From NCBI RefSeq assembly GCF_004354085.1, contig NZ_SMSE01000004.1, forward strand, positions 62,001 through 126,000: DNA of 64,000 nucleotides, in the 5' to 3' direction. Each line of letters opens with the position of its first letter. Position 1 is the first letter of the stretch. Origin of the DNA: Seongchinamella unica. Lineage in GTDB: Bacteria; Pseudomonadota; Gammaproteobacteria; Pseudomonadales; Halieaceae. The position numbers were made by a program, and so were the translations under genes. The notes beneath the pieces were generated by a model. That model was not told the DNA's origin. It did not search any database and worked only from the letters and a program-made list of their open reading frames with translations. Of this stretch, positions 33,088 to 42,380 are shown one piece after another.

Positions 33088-34185
33088 ATGAATCAACGCA
33101 TCGACATCGATTTTCGCAGCGACACCGTTACCAGGCCCTCCCCGGCAATGCTCCAGGCAATGATGGCCGCCGAGGTCGGCGACGACGTCTTCCAGGATGA
33201 TCCCTCGGTAAACGCCCTGGAGGCCTATGCCGCCCGAATAACCGGCAAGCAGGCCGCCCTGCTGTGTACCTCCGGCACCCAGAGCAACCTGGTGGCCCTG
33301 CTGGCGCACTGCCAGCGCGGCGACGAATACATCGTTGGCCAGGAAGCCCACACCTACAAATACGAGGGCGGCGGCGCCGCGGTGCTCGGCAGTATCCAGC
33401 CCCAGCCCATCGAGTTCGAGGCTGATTCGACCCTGGACCTGGAAAAGGTGCGCGACAAAATAAAGGCGGATGACTACCACTTCGCCAGATCGCGCCTGCT
33501 GTGTCTGGAGAACACCCGCTATGGCGATGTCCTGCCACTGGACTACCACGACCGTGCCGCCAGCTTCTGCGAAGAGACGGGCCTGGCCCTGCACCTGGAC
33601 GGGGCCCGCCTGTTCAACGCCTGCGTCAAGCAGAATGTCGACGTAGCGGAGATCAGCCAGCACTACGACTCGGTTTCTTTGTGTATTTCCAAGGGGCTGG
33701 GGGCACCAGCCGGGTCGCTGCTGGTCGGCACTGAGGCACTGATCACGGAAGCCCGCAAGTGGCGGAAAATGCTGGGAGGCGGCATGCGCCAGGCGGGCTA
33801 CATCGCCGCTGCCTGCCAGTATGCACTGGAAAACAATGTGCAACGCCTGGCAGAAGATCACGCCAATGCCCAGTTGCTGGCTCGCGGGCTTAGTACCATA
33901 TCCGGCATCCAGTGTGATCCGGCCAGCGTACAAACCAATATGGTGTTCATCACCCTGGACAGTGCTGAAACCGCGGACAGGCTCCGGGCTTACCTGGCAG
34001 AACAGGGCATTGCCGTGCTGGGAGGACAGATGATGCGGCTGGTCACCCACCTGGACATCGACGCCCATGGGGTGGACAAGATGCTGGCCTCATGCCGACG
34101 CTTTTTCTCCGCCCGGGGGCCGGTAATGCTCCCTGCCGGCGGCAAGCCGGATCCCAGTGACCCCTTGACCTTCCCCCGGGGGTAA
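33088..34185 (+). CDS. ltaE: Low-specificity L-threonine aldolase
   Basis: This 365-residue PLP enzyme cleaves L-threonine or allo-threonine to glycine and acetaldehyde. It begins DFRSDTVTRPSPAML and has GDDVFQDDPSVNALE and ALHLDGARLFNACV. The PLP Lys202 lies in SLCISKGLGAPAGS, followed by KMLGGGMRQAG. It is about 30 residues longer than E. coli LtaE because of a Pro/Gly-rich C-terminal tail. TAGAAT at 33055-33060 is a likely -10. The small Cys/His-rich gene follows almost immediately, but the copper genes are probably a separate unit. Confidence 0.93.
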   Translation: MNQRIDIDFRSDTVTRPSPAMLQAMMAAEVGDDVFQDDPSVNALEAYAARITGKQAALLCTSGTQSNLVALLAHCQRGDEYIVGQEAHTYKYEGGGAAVLGSIQPQPIEFEADSTLDLEKVRDKIKADDYHFARSRLLCLENTRYGDVLPLDYHDRAASFCEETGLALHLDGARLFNACVKQNVDVAEISQHYDSVSLCISKGLGAPAGSLLVGTEALITEARKWRKMLGGGMRQAGYIAAACQYALENNVQRLAEDHANAQLLARGLSTISGIQCDPASVQTNMVFITLDSAETADRLRAYLAEQGIAVLGGQMMRLVTHLDIDAHGVDKMLASCRRFFSARGPVMLPAGGKPDPSDPLTFPRG

Positions 34186-34194
34186 GGTCTACAC

Positions 34195-34593
34195 TTGGGC
34201 CGGATAACAGGTGAAGCGTCCCGGACGGGTAAACTATTGCACAAGCATCGATACATTCTGGCCGTCTGGCTGTCAGCACTGGTCACACTACAGTCGCTGG
34301 CTGCCGTGGCTATGCCCTGCTCCGGGCCCGGGGCAGGTAGCGCCAGTGCGATGACTTCAATGGAGGATTCCACCCATCACGCCCATCATGCCGCAGACGC
34401 CGCCGCGGAAGCTGATAGCAACGCCTGTTGCGACGCCGGTTACTGTTCCCAGGGCGGCTGCCTGTCCATCGCGGCGGCGGCCAGTGACTTGATTCCCGCT
34501 GCGGTCGAGTTGGCGCACCCGCCGGCTCTCTCCCTGCCGCGCAGCGCACCCCTGCGCTGTCCCAACACGCTGTTTCGTCCCCCCTCCGCCTGA
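34195..34593 (+). CDS. Small exported Cys/His-rich protein preceding the cus genes
   Basis: This protein of up to 132 residues has a hydrophobic export segment (HRYILAVWLSALVTLQSLAA) and then metal-ligand-rich stretches THHAHHAADAAAEADSNACC and DAGYCSQGGCLS. The pattern resembles DUF2946/CopL-type copper-associated proteins. The start is uncertain: no ATG is available, and TTG codons at 34195 or 34237 are the candidates. It lies 126 bp before the CusC-like gene on the same strand, so a role as copper sensor or periplasmic copper buffer is likely but inferred. Confidence 0.65.
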   Translation: MGRITGEASRTGKLLHKHRYILAVWLSALVTLQSLAAVAMPCSGPGAGSASAMTSMEDSTHHAHHAADAAAEADSNACCDAGYCSQGGCLSIAAAASDLIPAAVELAHPPALSLPRSAPLRCPNTLFRPPSA

Positions 34594-34719
34594 TTTCCCG
34601 GCACCGGTACGCCCGTAATTTGCGCGCGCACTGTTTTAATCCAGTTCCCGCTGGGGAAAATCCACAAACCACGCTGTGGCCGGCTGCCGGCTACAGCCCA
34701 GTGAGCCAATGGACAGACT

Positions 34720-36078
34720 ATGAAATCTGCAGGAATCCTTGATGTTGCGTCCACCCCACGGGGAAGGTCGTGTTACCGACGCCTGTTGCGGGCAATGTTG
34801 TTCTGCACCGGATTGAGCTTCGCCGGCCCGTCAGCGGGCTTAACCCTGGAGCAAGCCGTCGCGGTCGCCCAGGATAGCGATCCCTGGATAACGGGCAGCC
34901 TGCATCGACAGTCTGCGCTGGCGGCACAGCGTATTGCAGCAGGCGCGCTGCCCGATCCGATGATCAGCGCCGGCTTCGCCAACCTGCCCACCGATAGCTT
35001 TGAGTTTGATCAGGAACCGATGACCCAGTTCAAGCTCGGCATCAGCCAGCGAATTCCGCGCGGCGACAGCAGGGAACTGCGCCAGCAGGAGTTGTACTCG
35101 CTGGAAGCCCAACACCCGCTGCGCCGCGCCGACCGCCGGGCCAGGGTGGCCACGGAAGTATCCATCGCCTGGTTGGAGGCCTGGCGAGCCCGGGAGTCGA
35201 TTCGACTGATAGAAGAAGACCGGGACCTGTTTGAGCAACTGGTCGACGTCGCCCACTCAAACTATGCCAGCGCCCTGGGCCAGACCCGGCAACAGGACCT
35301 GATCAGGGCCCAACTGGAACTGACCCGCCTCGATGACCGCCTGGTACAGCTGGATGAAGCGATGGCAATGGCACTGTCCAGTTTGTCCCAATGGCTGCAA
35401 ACCACGCATGCCACAACCCCCGTCGGCGGTACACTACCGGAAATTGCGCTCCCGGAGCACGACTGGCTGATGCGGCCGACCCCGCCCTCAGCGCAGGATA
35501 TCGCGCTCCGGCTCAGCCAGCACCCGGCCATTCTGAGCGTGGACAGGGAACTGGAAGCAAGCCGCACCGGTATCTCGCTGGCGGAGCAGCAGTACAAACC
35601 ACAGTGGCAGGTGAACGCCAGTTACGGCTACCGGGAGGACGATCCACTGGGACCCAAACGCGCTGACTTCTTCTCCCTTGGGGTCTCCTTCGACATGCCT
35701 CTGTTCAGCTCGACGGCGCAGGATCAGCAGGTGCAGTCCGCCGCTGCCCAGACCGAAGCGGTGAGAACCGAGCGTGCCCTGCTCCTGCGCAAGCTGGTCG
35801 CAGACTTCCAGAGCCAGCTGGCAAGGCTGAAGCGACTGGAACAACGCGGGGCGCTGTACCGGTCCCGATTGCTGGTAGAAATGCGCGACCAGGCGGCAGC
35901 ATCGCTTAGCGCCTATACCAACGATGACGGCGACTTCGCAGAAGTGGTCAGGGCGAAGATCGCCGAGCTCAATGCGCGCATCGACGCACAGAATATTCAG
36001 GTCGACCGACAAATCACGCTTGCCAGGCTCAATTACTTTTTTGCCACGGCAGACAGCAGCGAGGAGCAACCGCTATGA
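34720..36078 (+). CDS. cusC: TolC-family outer-membrane efflux protein (CusC/CzcC-like)
   Basis: This 452-residue outer-membrane channel subunit belongs to a metal RND pump. After the signal region (RRLLRAMLFCTGLSFAGPSA) come the two long helical-hairpin repeats of TolC proteins, with QALEEAVAVAQDSDP-type openings (LTLEQAVAVAQDSDPWI), PDPMISAGFANLP and LGQTRQQDLIRAQLEL. ATG at 34720 is the first in frame; an in-frame ATG at about 34795 would shorten the signal. Its stop overlaps the next ATG by 4 bp, so it is translationally coupled to CusB. Confidence 0.88.
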   Translation: MKSAGILDVASTPRGRSCYRRLLRAMLFCTGLSFAGPSAGLTLEQAVAVAQDSDPWITGSLHRQSALAAQRIAAGALPDPMISAGFANLPTDSFEFDQEPMTQFKLGISQRIPRGDSRELRQQELYSLEAQHPLRRADRRARVATEVSIAWLEAWRARESIRLIEEDRDLFEQLVDVAHSNYASALGQTRQQDLIRAQLELTRLDDRLVQLDEAMAMALSSLSQWLQTTHATTPVGGTLPEIALPEHDWLMRPTPPSAQDIALRLSQHPAILSVDRELEASRTGISLAEQQYKPQWQVNASYGYREDDPLGPKRADFFSLGVSFDMPLFSSTAQDQQVQSAAAQTEAVRTERALLLRKLVADFQSQLARLKRLEQRGALYRSRLLVEMRDQAAASLSAYTNDDGDFAEVVRAKIAELNARIDAQNIQVDRQITLARLNYFFATADSSEEQPL

Positions 36079-37328
36079 GTAGTAACAAAATTCCCCTGGT
36101 CATGGGCGTGTTGATCGGCGCAGCGGGCATCCTCGGAGGTCTGTTCCTGGCGGGCCAATCCGGCACCGGAACGCCAACCGCGCAGCAGGAAGAAAAACCC
36201 CTGTACTGGGTTGCCCCTATGGACAGTAACTATCGCCGTGACGGACCGGGCAAGTCTCCCATGGGCATGGATCTGGTACCCGTGTACGCCACGCAGCAGC
36301 AGGCGGGTGTGGTCGAGATTGCACCTGAAGTGGTCAACAACCTGGGAGTGAGAACAACGCTGGCCAGGCGCGATTCCCTGAAGCAGGTTATTCGCACGGT
36401 CGGCTACGTGAAATACAACGAGGACCGACTCATTCACATTCACCCCCGGGTCGAGGGCTGGGTCGAGAAACTTCATGTCAAAGCGTCAGGCGACCCGGTT
36501 GCCCGCGGCCAGGCTATTTACGAGCTTTACTCCCCCGAACTGGTCAACGCCCAGGAAGAATTTGTGCTCGCCCTGCGCCGCAACAACGAACGCCTGCTGC
36601 AGGCCGCGGAGGACCGCCTGCGGGCCCTGCAGCTGGACGATGAGTTCATTTCCGCGCTGAAAAGAGACGGGAATATCCAGCAAACCGTGACCTTCAGATC
36701 GCCGCAACAGGGTGTCGTGGACAATCTCAACATCCGCGAGGGATTTTTCGTCGGTCCCAATACCACCCTGATGTCGATCGGGGCCCTGGATGACGTCTGG
36801 GTGGAGGCGGAGATTTTCGAGAGTCAGGCAGGGCTTGTTCGTGTCGGTCAGCCGGTTCAGATGCAACTGGACTACCTGCCAGGCCGACTCTGGCGGGGTC
36901 AGGTGGATTATATCTATCCCTCGCTGGAAGCCAGCACCCGCACCCTGCGGGTGAGGTTGCGGTTCGATAACGCAGAAGGCCAGCTACGACCCAACATGTT
37001 CGCCCGAATCAGCATCGAAACCGGGGATGATAGCCCCACCATCGTGATCCCGCGAGATGCCCTGATCCGCACCGGCAATCAGGACCGTGTGGTGCTGGCA
37101 CTGGGTAGCGGCCGCTTTAAGTCCATCGCGGTGAGCGCCGGTCGTTTCGCCGGAGACAGGGTGGAAATCCTCTCCGGCCTGCAGGCAGGCGAAGAAATCG
37201 TCGCCTCTGCCCAGTTCCTGCTCGATTCCGAGTCCAGCAAAAGCTCGGACTTCAAGCGCATGGAACCCATGGCACCAGAGACCATGGAGGTCCACTCGGG
37301 GCACGGCGAGGGCCATGCCCATGATTGA
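36075..37328 (+). CDS. cusB: Periplasmic adaptor subunit of Cus-type RND pump (CusB)
   Basis: This 417-residue membrane-fusion protein has an N-terminal anchor helix (residues 7-27). A heavy-metal-binding YHS-like domain follows (44-70: YWVAPMDSNYRRDGPGKSPM, then GMDLVPVY), in which the usual Cys ligands are replaced by Met and Ser. Barrel-sandwich and hairpin (HIHPRVEGWVEKLHVKASGD), beta-barrel and membrane-proximal domains complete it. The tail HSGHGEGHAHD is His-rich and may carry metal. It links inner-membrane CusA to the outer-membrane channel and passes Cu(I)/Ag(I). It overlaps cusC by 4 bp and cusA by 14 bp. Confidence 0.93.
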   Translation: MSSNKIPLVMGVLIGAAGILGGLFLAGQSGTGTPTAQQEEKPLYWVAPMDSNYRRDGPGKSPMGMDLVPVYATQQQAGVVEIAPEVVNNLGVRTTLARRDSLKQVIRTVGYVKYNEDRLIHIHPRVEGWVEKLHVKASGDPVARGQAIYELYSPELVNAQEEFVLALRRNNERLLQAAEDRLRALQLDDEFISALKRDGNIQQTVTFRSPQQGVVDNLNIREGFFVGPNTTLMSIGALDDVWVEAEIFESQAGLVRVGQPVQMQLDYLPGRLWRGQVDYIYPSLEASTRTLRVRLRFDNAEGQLRPNMFARISIETGDDSPTIVIPRDALIRTGNQDRVVLALGSGRFKSIAVSAGRFAGDRVEILSGLQAGEEIVASAQFLLDSESSKSSDFKRMEPMAPETMEVHSGHGEGHAHD

Positions 37329-40300
37329 AGCAACCATCCGCTGGTCGGTGCAGCACCGGATACTGGTGTTGCTGGCCACTGCTATTCTTGTCGGCAGCGG
37401 CGTATTTGCCCTGCGCAACACACCGATAGATGCCATTCCGGACCTGTCCGATGTCCAGGTAATTATCAAGACCAATTACCCGGGACAGGCGCCGCAGGTG
37501 GTGGAGGACCAGGTCACCTACCCACTCACCACGGCCATGCTGGCGGTACCCGGCGCAGTGAAAGTCAGGGGTTTCTCGTTTTTCGGTGACTCCTACGTTT
37601 ACGTGATTTTCGACGAAAACACGGACCTCTACTGGGCTCGCAGTCGCGTCCTTGAATACCTGAGCCAGGTCGCCCCTTCACTGCCGGATGCCGCCAATCC
37701 GCAACTGGGTCCCGACGCCACCGGTGTCGGCTGGGTGTATCTCTACGCATTGACCGACACCACCGGCCGGCACGATATCAGTGAATTGCGCAGTATTCAG
37801 GACTGGTTCCTGAAATACGAGTTACAGGGCGTGCCCGGGGTTTCCGAGGTCGCCACGGTAGGCGGCATGGTCAAGCAGTACCAGGTGACTGTCGACCCAT
37901 ATCGCTTGCGCGCCTACGATATCCCGCTAGCCCACATCCAGAACGCGATCAAGCAGGCCAACCAGGAAGTGGGCGCCTCTGTGGTGGAGATGGCGGAAGC
38001 TGAATACATGGTGCGGGCTTCCGGCTACCTCGGCGGCGTTGACGACCTGAGAGACATACCGCTTGCGGTCAATGACAAGGGCACACCCCTGCTGCTGGGT
38101 GACGTCGCCGACATCCGCACCGGCCCGCAAATGCGCCGCGGCATCGCGGAACTCAATGGTCTGGGTGAAGTGGTCGGCGGCATCATCGTGATGCGCTACG
38201 GGGAAAATGCCCAGGCCACCATCGAGCGGGTCAAGTCGAAGCTGGAGGTGTTAAAGGCCAGCCTGCCCCCCGGGGTGGAGATTGTCACCGTGTACGATCG
38301 CTCCGGATTGATCCAGCGGGCAGTGGATAACCTGTGGCAAAAGCTGGGCGAAGAGCTGCTGATGGTCGCCATCGTGTGCCTGGTTTTCCTGTTCCATCTG
38401 CGCTCTTCCCTGGTGGCGGTGATCAGCCTGCCCATCGGCATACTGACGGCATTTATCGTGATGTACCTGCAGGGCCTGAACGCCAACATCATGTCGCTGG
38501 GTGGTATCGCGATTGCCATTGGCACGATGGTCGATGGTGCGATTGTGCTGATAGAAAACATGCACAAGCATATTGAACGAACGCCACTGACGGCAGAAAA
38601 CCGCTGGCAGGTGGTTGCCGACTCGGCGGCGGAAGTCGGCCCGGCACTATTTTTCAGCCTGCTGATTATTACGGTCAGTTTTGTGCCGGTATTTACCCTG
38701 GAGGCGCAGGAGGGGCGTATGTTTTCACCGCTGGCGTTTACCAAGACCTACGCCATGGCCGCCGCTGCCGCACTTGCGGTTACCCTCGTGCCTGTGCTGA
38801 TGGGCTATTTTGTCCGCGGCCGGATCGTTGCCGAAAGCAAAAACCCCGTCAACCGGATACTGATCAATGCCTACAAACCATTACTCAAGCGGGTTCTTGA
38901 GCATCCAAAAGCGGTGCTGGCAACAGCACTGTTGCTGGTTATCAGTGGCTGGTGGCCCATGCAGCAGATTGGCAGCGAATTCATGCCACCGCTGGACGAA
39001 GGCGACATCATGTACATGCCCACCACCTATCCGGGGATCTCAATCGGCAAGGCGCGGGAAATCCTGCAGCAAACCGACAAGTTGATCAGCACCGTTCCCG
39101 AGGTGGCAACGGTGTTTGGAAAAATCGGTCGTGCGGAAACGGCTACCGACCCGGCGCCACTGACGATGATCGAGACGTTTATCCAGCTCAAGCCAGAGGA
39201 CCAGTGGCGAGCGGGTATCACTAGCGATGATATCCGCCGGGAGTTGGATGCCCTGGTTCAGGTGCCGGGCCTGACTAATGCCTGGGTGATGCCGATCAAG
39301 ACCCGCATCGATATGCTCGCTACCGGGATCAAGACGCCGGTGGGGATCAAGGTCGCCGGGCCCGACCTGGATATCATTCAGGATATCGGCGAGCAGCTGG
39401 AGGACATTATCGCCCCCGTGCCGGGTACGGCTTCTGTCTACTCGGAACGGGTTGCCGGAGGCCGCTATATCAAAGTCGATATAGACCGCAGCAGGGCAGC
39501 CCGCTACGGTATGAGCATCACCGATATCCAGCAGGTCATCGCCACTGCCATCGGTGGCGTCAATATCACCACCACGGTGGAAGGACTGGAACGCTACCCG
39601 GTCAACGTACGCTATCCCCAGGACTACCGGCAATCGCCGGAGGACCTCGCCCGACTGCCGGTGGTGACCCCCACTGGCCAGCGCATGGCCCTGGGGGACG
39701 TCGCCCGTATCTATATCGAGGATGGCCCGCCCGGTATCAAGAGTGAAAACGCCAGGCTCAATGGCTGGACCTTTGTCGATATCGATACCGGTGATATTGG
39801 CGGCTACGTGGAGCGCGCGCGGCAGGTTGTGTCCGAGCAATTGCAACTGCCGCCAGGGTACTCCATCAGCTGGTCCGGACAATACGAATACATGGAGAGA
39901 GCGAAGCAGCGCTTGAGTTATGTCGTACCGCTGACCCTGGCCATTATCGTGCTGCTGCTCTACGTCAATTTCCGGGCCGTCACGCCGGTGCTGATACTGA
40001 TGCTATCGCTGCCGCTGGCACTGGTGGGCAGTGTCTGGCTGATGTACCTGTTGGACTACAATTTTTCCATCGCCGTGGGTGTGGGCCTGATCGCCCTGGC
40101 GGGGGTGGCGGTAGAAACCGGGGTGATCATGCTGGTATATCTGGACCAGGCCTGGGAGCGCCTGTTGCAGCAGCGAGCGGGGGACGCAGGCAACATAGAC
40201 GCCTCACAGCTGCAGCAGGCTGTCCTGGAGGGCGCAGGGCTGCGGGTGAGGCCAGTGCTCATGACTGCCAGCGCTACCATTGTCGGCCTGCTCCCGATCT

Positions 40301-40452
40301 TGTTTGCCGAAGGCACCGGAGCGGAAATCATGAGCCGCTTGGCGGCGCCCATGGTCGGTGGCATGATCAGCGCTGTCCTGCTCACCCTGCTGGTACTACC
40401 GGCGATTTACCTGCTGTGGAAACAGCAAAGCCTGAGGAATGGCAATTCATGA
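37315..40452 (+). CDS. cusA: Cu(I)/Ag(I) RND efflux pump CusA
   Basis: This 1045-residue HME-RND inner-membrane pump has 12 helices and two large periplasmic loops. Met568 (MYMPTTYPG), Met618 (LTMIETF) and Met667 (RIDMLATG) keep exactly the spacing of the E. coli CusA copper-binding Met573, Met623 and Met672. This argues for monovalent copper/silver rather than Zn/Co/Cd. TM4 shows IGTMVDGAIVLIENMHKHIE, typical of the HME group. Its ATG lies inside cusB, and its stop overlaps the ATG of the PepSY gene (ATGA). Confidence 0.95.
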   Translation: MPMIEATIRWSVQHRILVLLATAILVGSGVFALRNTPIDAIPDLSDVQVIIKTNYPGQAPQVVEDQVTYPLTTAMLAVPGAVKVRGFSFFGDSYVYVIFDENTDLYWARSRVLEYLSQVAPSLPDAANPQLGPDATGVGWVYLYALTDTTGRHDISELRSIQDWFLKYELQGVPGVSEVATVGGMVKQYQVTVDPYRLRAYDIPLAHIQNAIKQANQEVGASVVEMAEAEYMVRASGYLGGVDDLRDIPLAVNDKGTPLLLGDVADIRTGPQMRRGIAELNGLGEVVGGIIVMRYGENAQATIERVKSKLEVLKASLPPGVEIVTVYDRSGLIQRAVDNLWQKLGEELLMVAIVCLVFLFHLRSSLVAVISLPIGILTAFIVMYLQGLNANIMSLGGIAIAIGTMVDGAIVLIENMHKHIERTPLTAENRWQVVADSAAEVGPALFFSLLIITVSFVPVFTLEAQEGRMFSPLAFTKTYAMAAAAALAVTLVPVLMGYFVRGRIVAESKNPVNRILINAYKPLLKRVLEHPKAVLATALLLVISGWWPMQQIGSEFMPPLDEGDIMYMPTTYPGISIGKAREILQQTDKLISTVPEVATVFGKIGRAETATDPAPLTMIETFIQLKPEDQWRAGITSDDIRRELDALVQVPGLTNAWVMPIKTRIDMLATGIKTPVGIKVAGPDLDIIQDIGEQLEDIIAPVPGTASVYSERVAGGRYIKVDIDRSRAARYGMSITDIQQVIATAIGGVNITTTVEGLERYPVNVRYPQDYRQSPEDLARLPVVTPTGQRMALGDVARIYIEDGPPGIKSENARLNGWTFVDIDTGDIGGYVERARQVVSEQLQLPPGYSISWSGQYEYMERAKQRLSYVVPLTLAIIVLLLYVNFRAVTPVLILMLSLPLALVGSVWLMYLLDYNFSIAVGVGLIALAGVAVETGVIMLVYLDQAWERLLQQRAGDAGNIDASQLQQAVLEGAGLRVRPVLMTASATIVGLLPILFAEGTGAEIMSRLAAPMVGGMISAVLLTLLVLPAIYLLWKQQSLRNGNS

Positions 40453-41153
40453 TTCGCACTGCTCGCAAGATCCATCGCGTGACCGGTTACCTGGTATTCA
40501 TACAGGTCATCCTGTGGATCGCCGGAGGCGTGGTCTTTTCCCTGGTACCGTTCGACGCCCTGGTCAAAGGCGGGGCGGTGACGTCACCGCCCGCCAATCC
40601 AGTCTTTCCCGCCAACTGGATGGCCGCCACCGATGGTTCCCTGTCCAACCTCGGCAATATCAGCGCGATAACAAGCCACAACAGCAGCCAGGGCTTACTG
40701 CTGGAAGTACAGGGAGAAACCGGGACCCACTGGCTGCGCCTGGCAGACGGCAGCCCGATCGAAACACCCTCGGCTGCAGATATCACCGACTACGCAGCAT
40801 CGATCTACACCGGCCCCGGTGAGCACCTGACAACCCGGCGCCTGCAGGAGCCGGATGCAACGGTCCTCGGCCTGGTCAAGGAACTGTATGGGCGAACCGA
40901 CGTATGGCAGGTCAGCTATGCCGACGGTGCCGGTACCCGCTTGTACTTTGATGGCCCCACCGGGCGCTACCTGACCGTACGCAACGATTACTGGGTGGTA
41001 TTTGACGCCCTCTGGCGACTGCACATCATGGACTATTCCGAAGGAGAAGATTTCAACAACTGGTTCCTGCGCCTGTTTTCGCTATTGGCGATCGTGTTCG
41101 CCTTGTCGGGCGCTGTGCTAAGCATCAGCGCCCTGCGCAGAGCAATACGCTGA
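40449..41153 (+). CDS. PepSY-domain membrane protein of the cus operon
   Basis: This 234-residue inner-membrane protein has an N-terminal helix (HRVTGYLVFIQVILWIAGGV), a periplasmic region and a C-terminal helix (LRLFSLLAIVFALSGAVLSI). The N-terminal KIHRVTGY and the segment DYWVVFDALWRLHIMDYSEG are typical of PepSY-associated transmembrane proteins that often accompany metal or reductase systems. The start at 40449 overlaps the cusA stop (ATGA) and is preferred over a GTG 33 bp upstream. It probably assists copper or electron handling at the membrane. Confidence 0.82.
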   Translation: MIRTARKIHRVTGYLVFIQVILWIAGGVVFSLVPFDALVKGGAVTSPPANPVFPANWMAATDGSLSNLGNISAITSHNSSQGLLLEVQGETGTHWLRLADGSPIETPSAADITDYAASIYTGPGEHLTTRRLQEPDATVLGLVKELYGRTDVWQVSYADGAGTRLYFDGPTGRYLTVRNDYWVVFDALWRLHIMDYSEGEDFNNWFLRLFSLLAIVFALSGAVLSISALRRAIR

Positions 41154-41169
41154 CGAGCCAACCCCACGC

Positions 41170-42348
41170 TCAGTGCTTATCACCTATCGGCACTGAGCGC
41201 GCATCACGCAGCAAGGTTTCCAGCCCGTTACCCGTCAGCGAGCGCAGAAAGGCTTCAAGCGCTTTCACATCCTCATCACTCAACGACAGTGGCCGTATAC
41301 GCGGATCCTGGTGGGGCGAGCCAACGCCTCCCCTGCGGTAGTAGTCGATCACCGCCCGCAGGTCTGGCAGGGAGCCATCGTGCATGTAGGGGCTGGTGAG
41401 GGCAACATTACGCAGCGAAGGCGTCAGGTAGCGCCAGCGATCCTCGCTGCGCCCCGTGGCCTCGTAACGCCCCAGGTCACTGAAGGTGGGGGTATCAAAA
41501 CCAGGGCCAGGGGCCATTTCAAGCCCTGGCGCCAACATGACCTTCTGCTTGCCAATTTCCAGCCCCATGGTGCGGGCGTAACCAATACCCGTATCGTGAA
41601 ACTGCCCGTCTGCAAACAGCGCTGAACCCTCATCTACCCGGTGACAAGCGCGACAGCCAGACGCCTGGAACAAGGTCCAACCGCGCCGGGCGGCAGGATC
41701 AAGCGCATTGTCATCTCCCCCATAGCGCCAGCGATCAAATGCCGAGTCCGCCAACAGCAGGCTGCGCTGGTAGCTGGCCAGTGCCATGCCAACCGCCTCC
41801 ATGCTCACCGCTGATCCGTAGGCAATTTCAAACAGTCCGTCATAATCGGCGGCGGAGCGGATTGTATCCAGTACGTAGCCGATGGAAGGATTGGCCATCT
41901 CGTTGGATTTCAGCAGTGGCTGCCACACCTGGTGCTCCAGGGTCGATTCGCGGCCGTCGTGGAACAGCCTCGAGCGGTACGCCACATTCAACAACGAAGG
42001 CGCATTACGCTTCACAAAACGCCCCTCTATGCCTACCGGCGTGCGCAGTTCATTCTGGGTGAAAGCCTGCTCCGGCACGTGACACATGCCACAGGACAAC
42101 GTGCCGTTAAATGACAGCCGGCGGTCGAAGAAGAGTTTGCGGCCCAGGGAAATTCGAGCCTCGGTGGGGAGATTGTCCTCCGGCGCTGCCAGCGCGGGCA
42201 ATCCCAGCGGGACGGATGTAGCCACCGCCGAGAGGGGCGCAGCCGCGGCCGCCGACCACGCCAAAAAAACCAGCAACAGAGCCGGAATTACTGCTGTCCG
42301 GGAACGACGAGCTCGACTTGAAAACGCTGGTTTCTGGACTAGTCTCAT
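41170..42348 (-). CDS. Di-heme cytochrome c peroxidase / MauG-like protein
   Basis: This 392-residue exported protein has two c-type heme motifs, CGMCH and CRACH. The CcpA/MauG features are RISLGRKLFFDRRLS, KRNAPSLLNVAY, LFHDGRESTLEHQVWQPL and SLRNVALTSPYMHDGSLPDL. The start is placed at ATG 42348, which gives a basic N-region before the hydrophobic signal segment (VIPALLLVFLAW); a GTG at 42399 would run into the divergent gene. It diverges from mtoX. MauG-like genes are known partners of mtoX loci and may mature the enzyme or scavenge the H2O2 it produces. Confidence 0.9.
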   Translation of the reverse strand: MRLVQKPAFSSRARRSRTAVIPALLLVFLAWSAAAAAPLSAVATSVPLGLPALAAPEDNLPTEARISLGRKLFFDRRLSFNGTLSCGMCHVPEQAFTQNELRTPVGIEGRFVKRNAPSLLNVAYRSRLFHDGRESTLEHQVWQPLLKSNEMANPSIGYVLDTIRSAADYDGLFEIAYGSAVSMEAVGMALASYQRSLLLADSAFDRWRYGGDDNALDPAARRGWTLFQASGCRACHRVDEGSALFADGQFHDTGIGYARTMGLEIGKQKVMLAPGLEMAPGPGFDTPTFSDLGRYEATGRSEDRWRYLTPSLRNVALTSPYMHDGSLPDLRAVIDYYRRGGVGSPHQDPRIRPLSLSDEDVKALEAFLRSLTGNGLETLLRDARSVPIGDKH

Positions 42349-42380
42349 GCTGTTGGGTTCAACCGATTGCGGAGAGAGCC

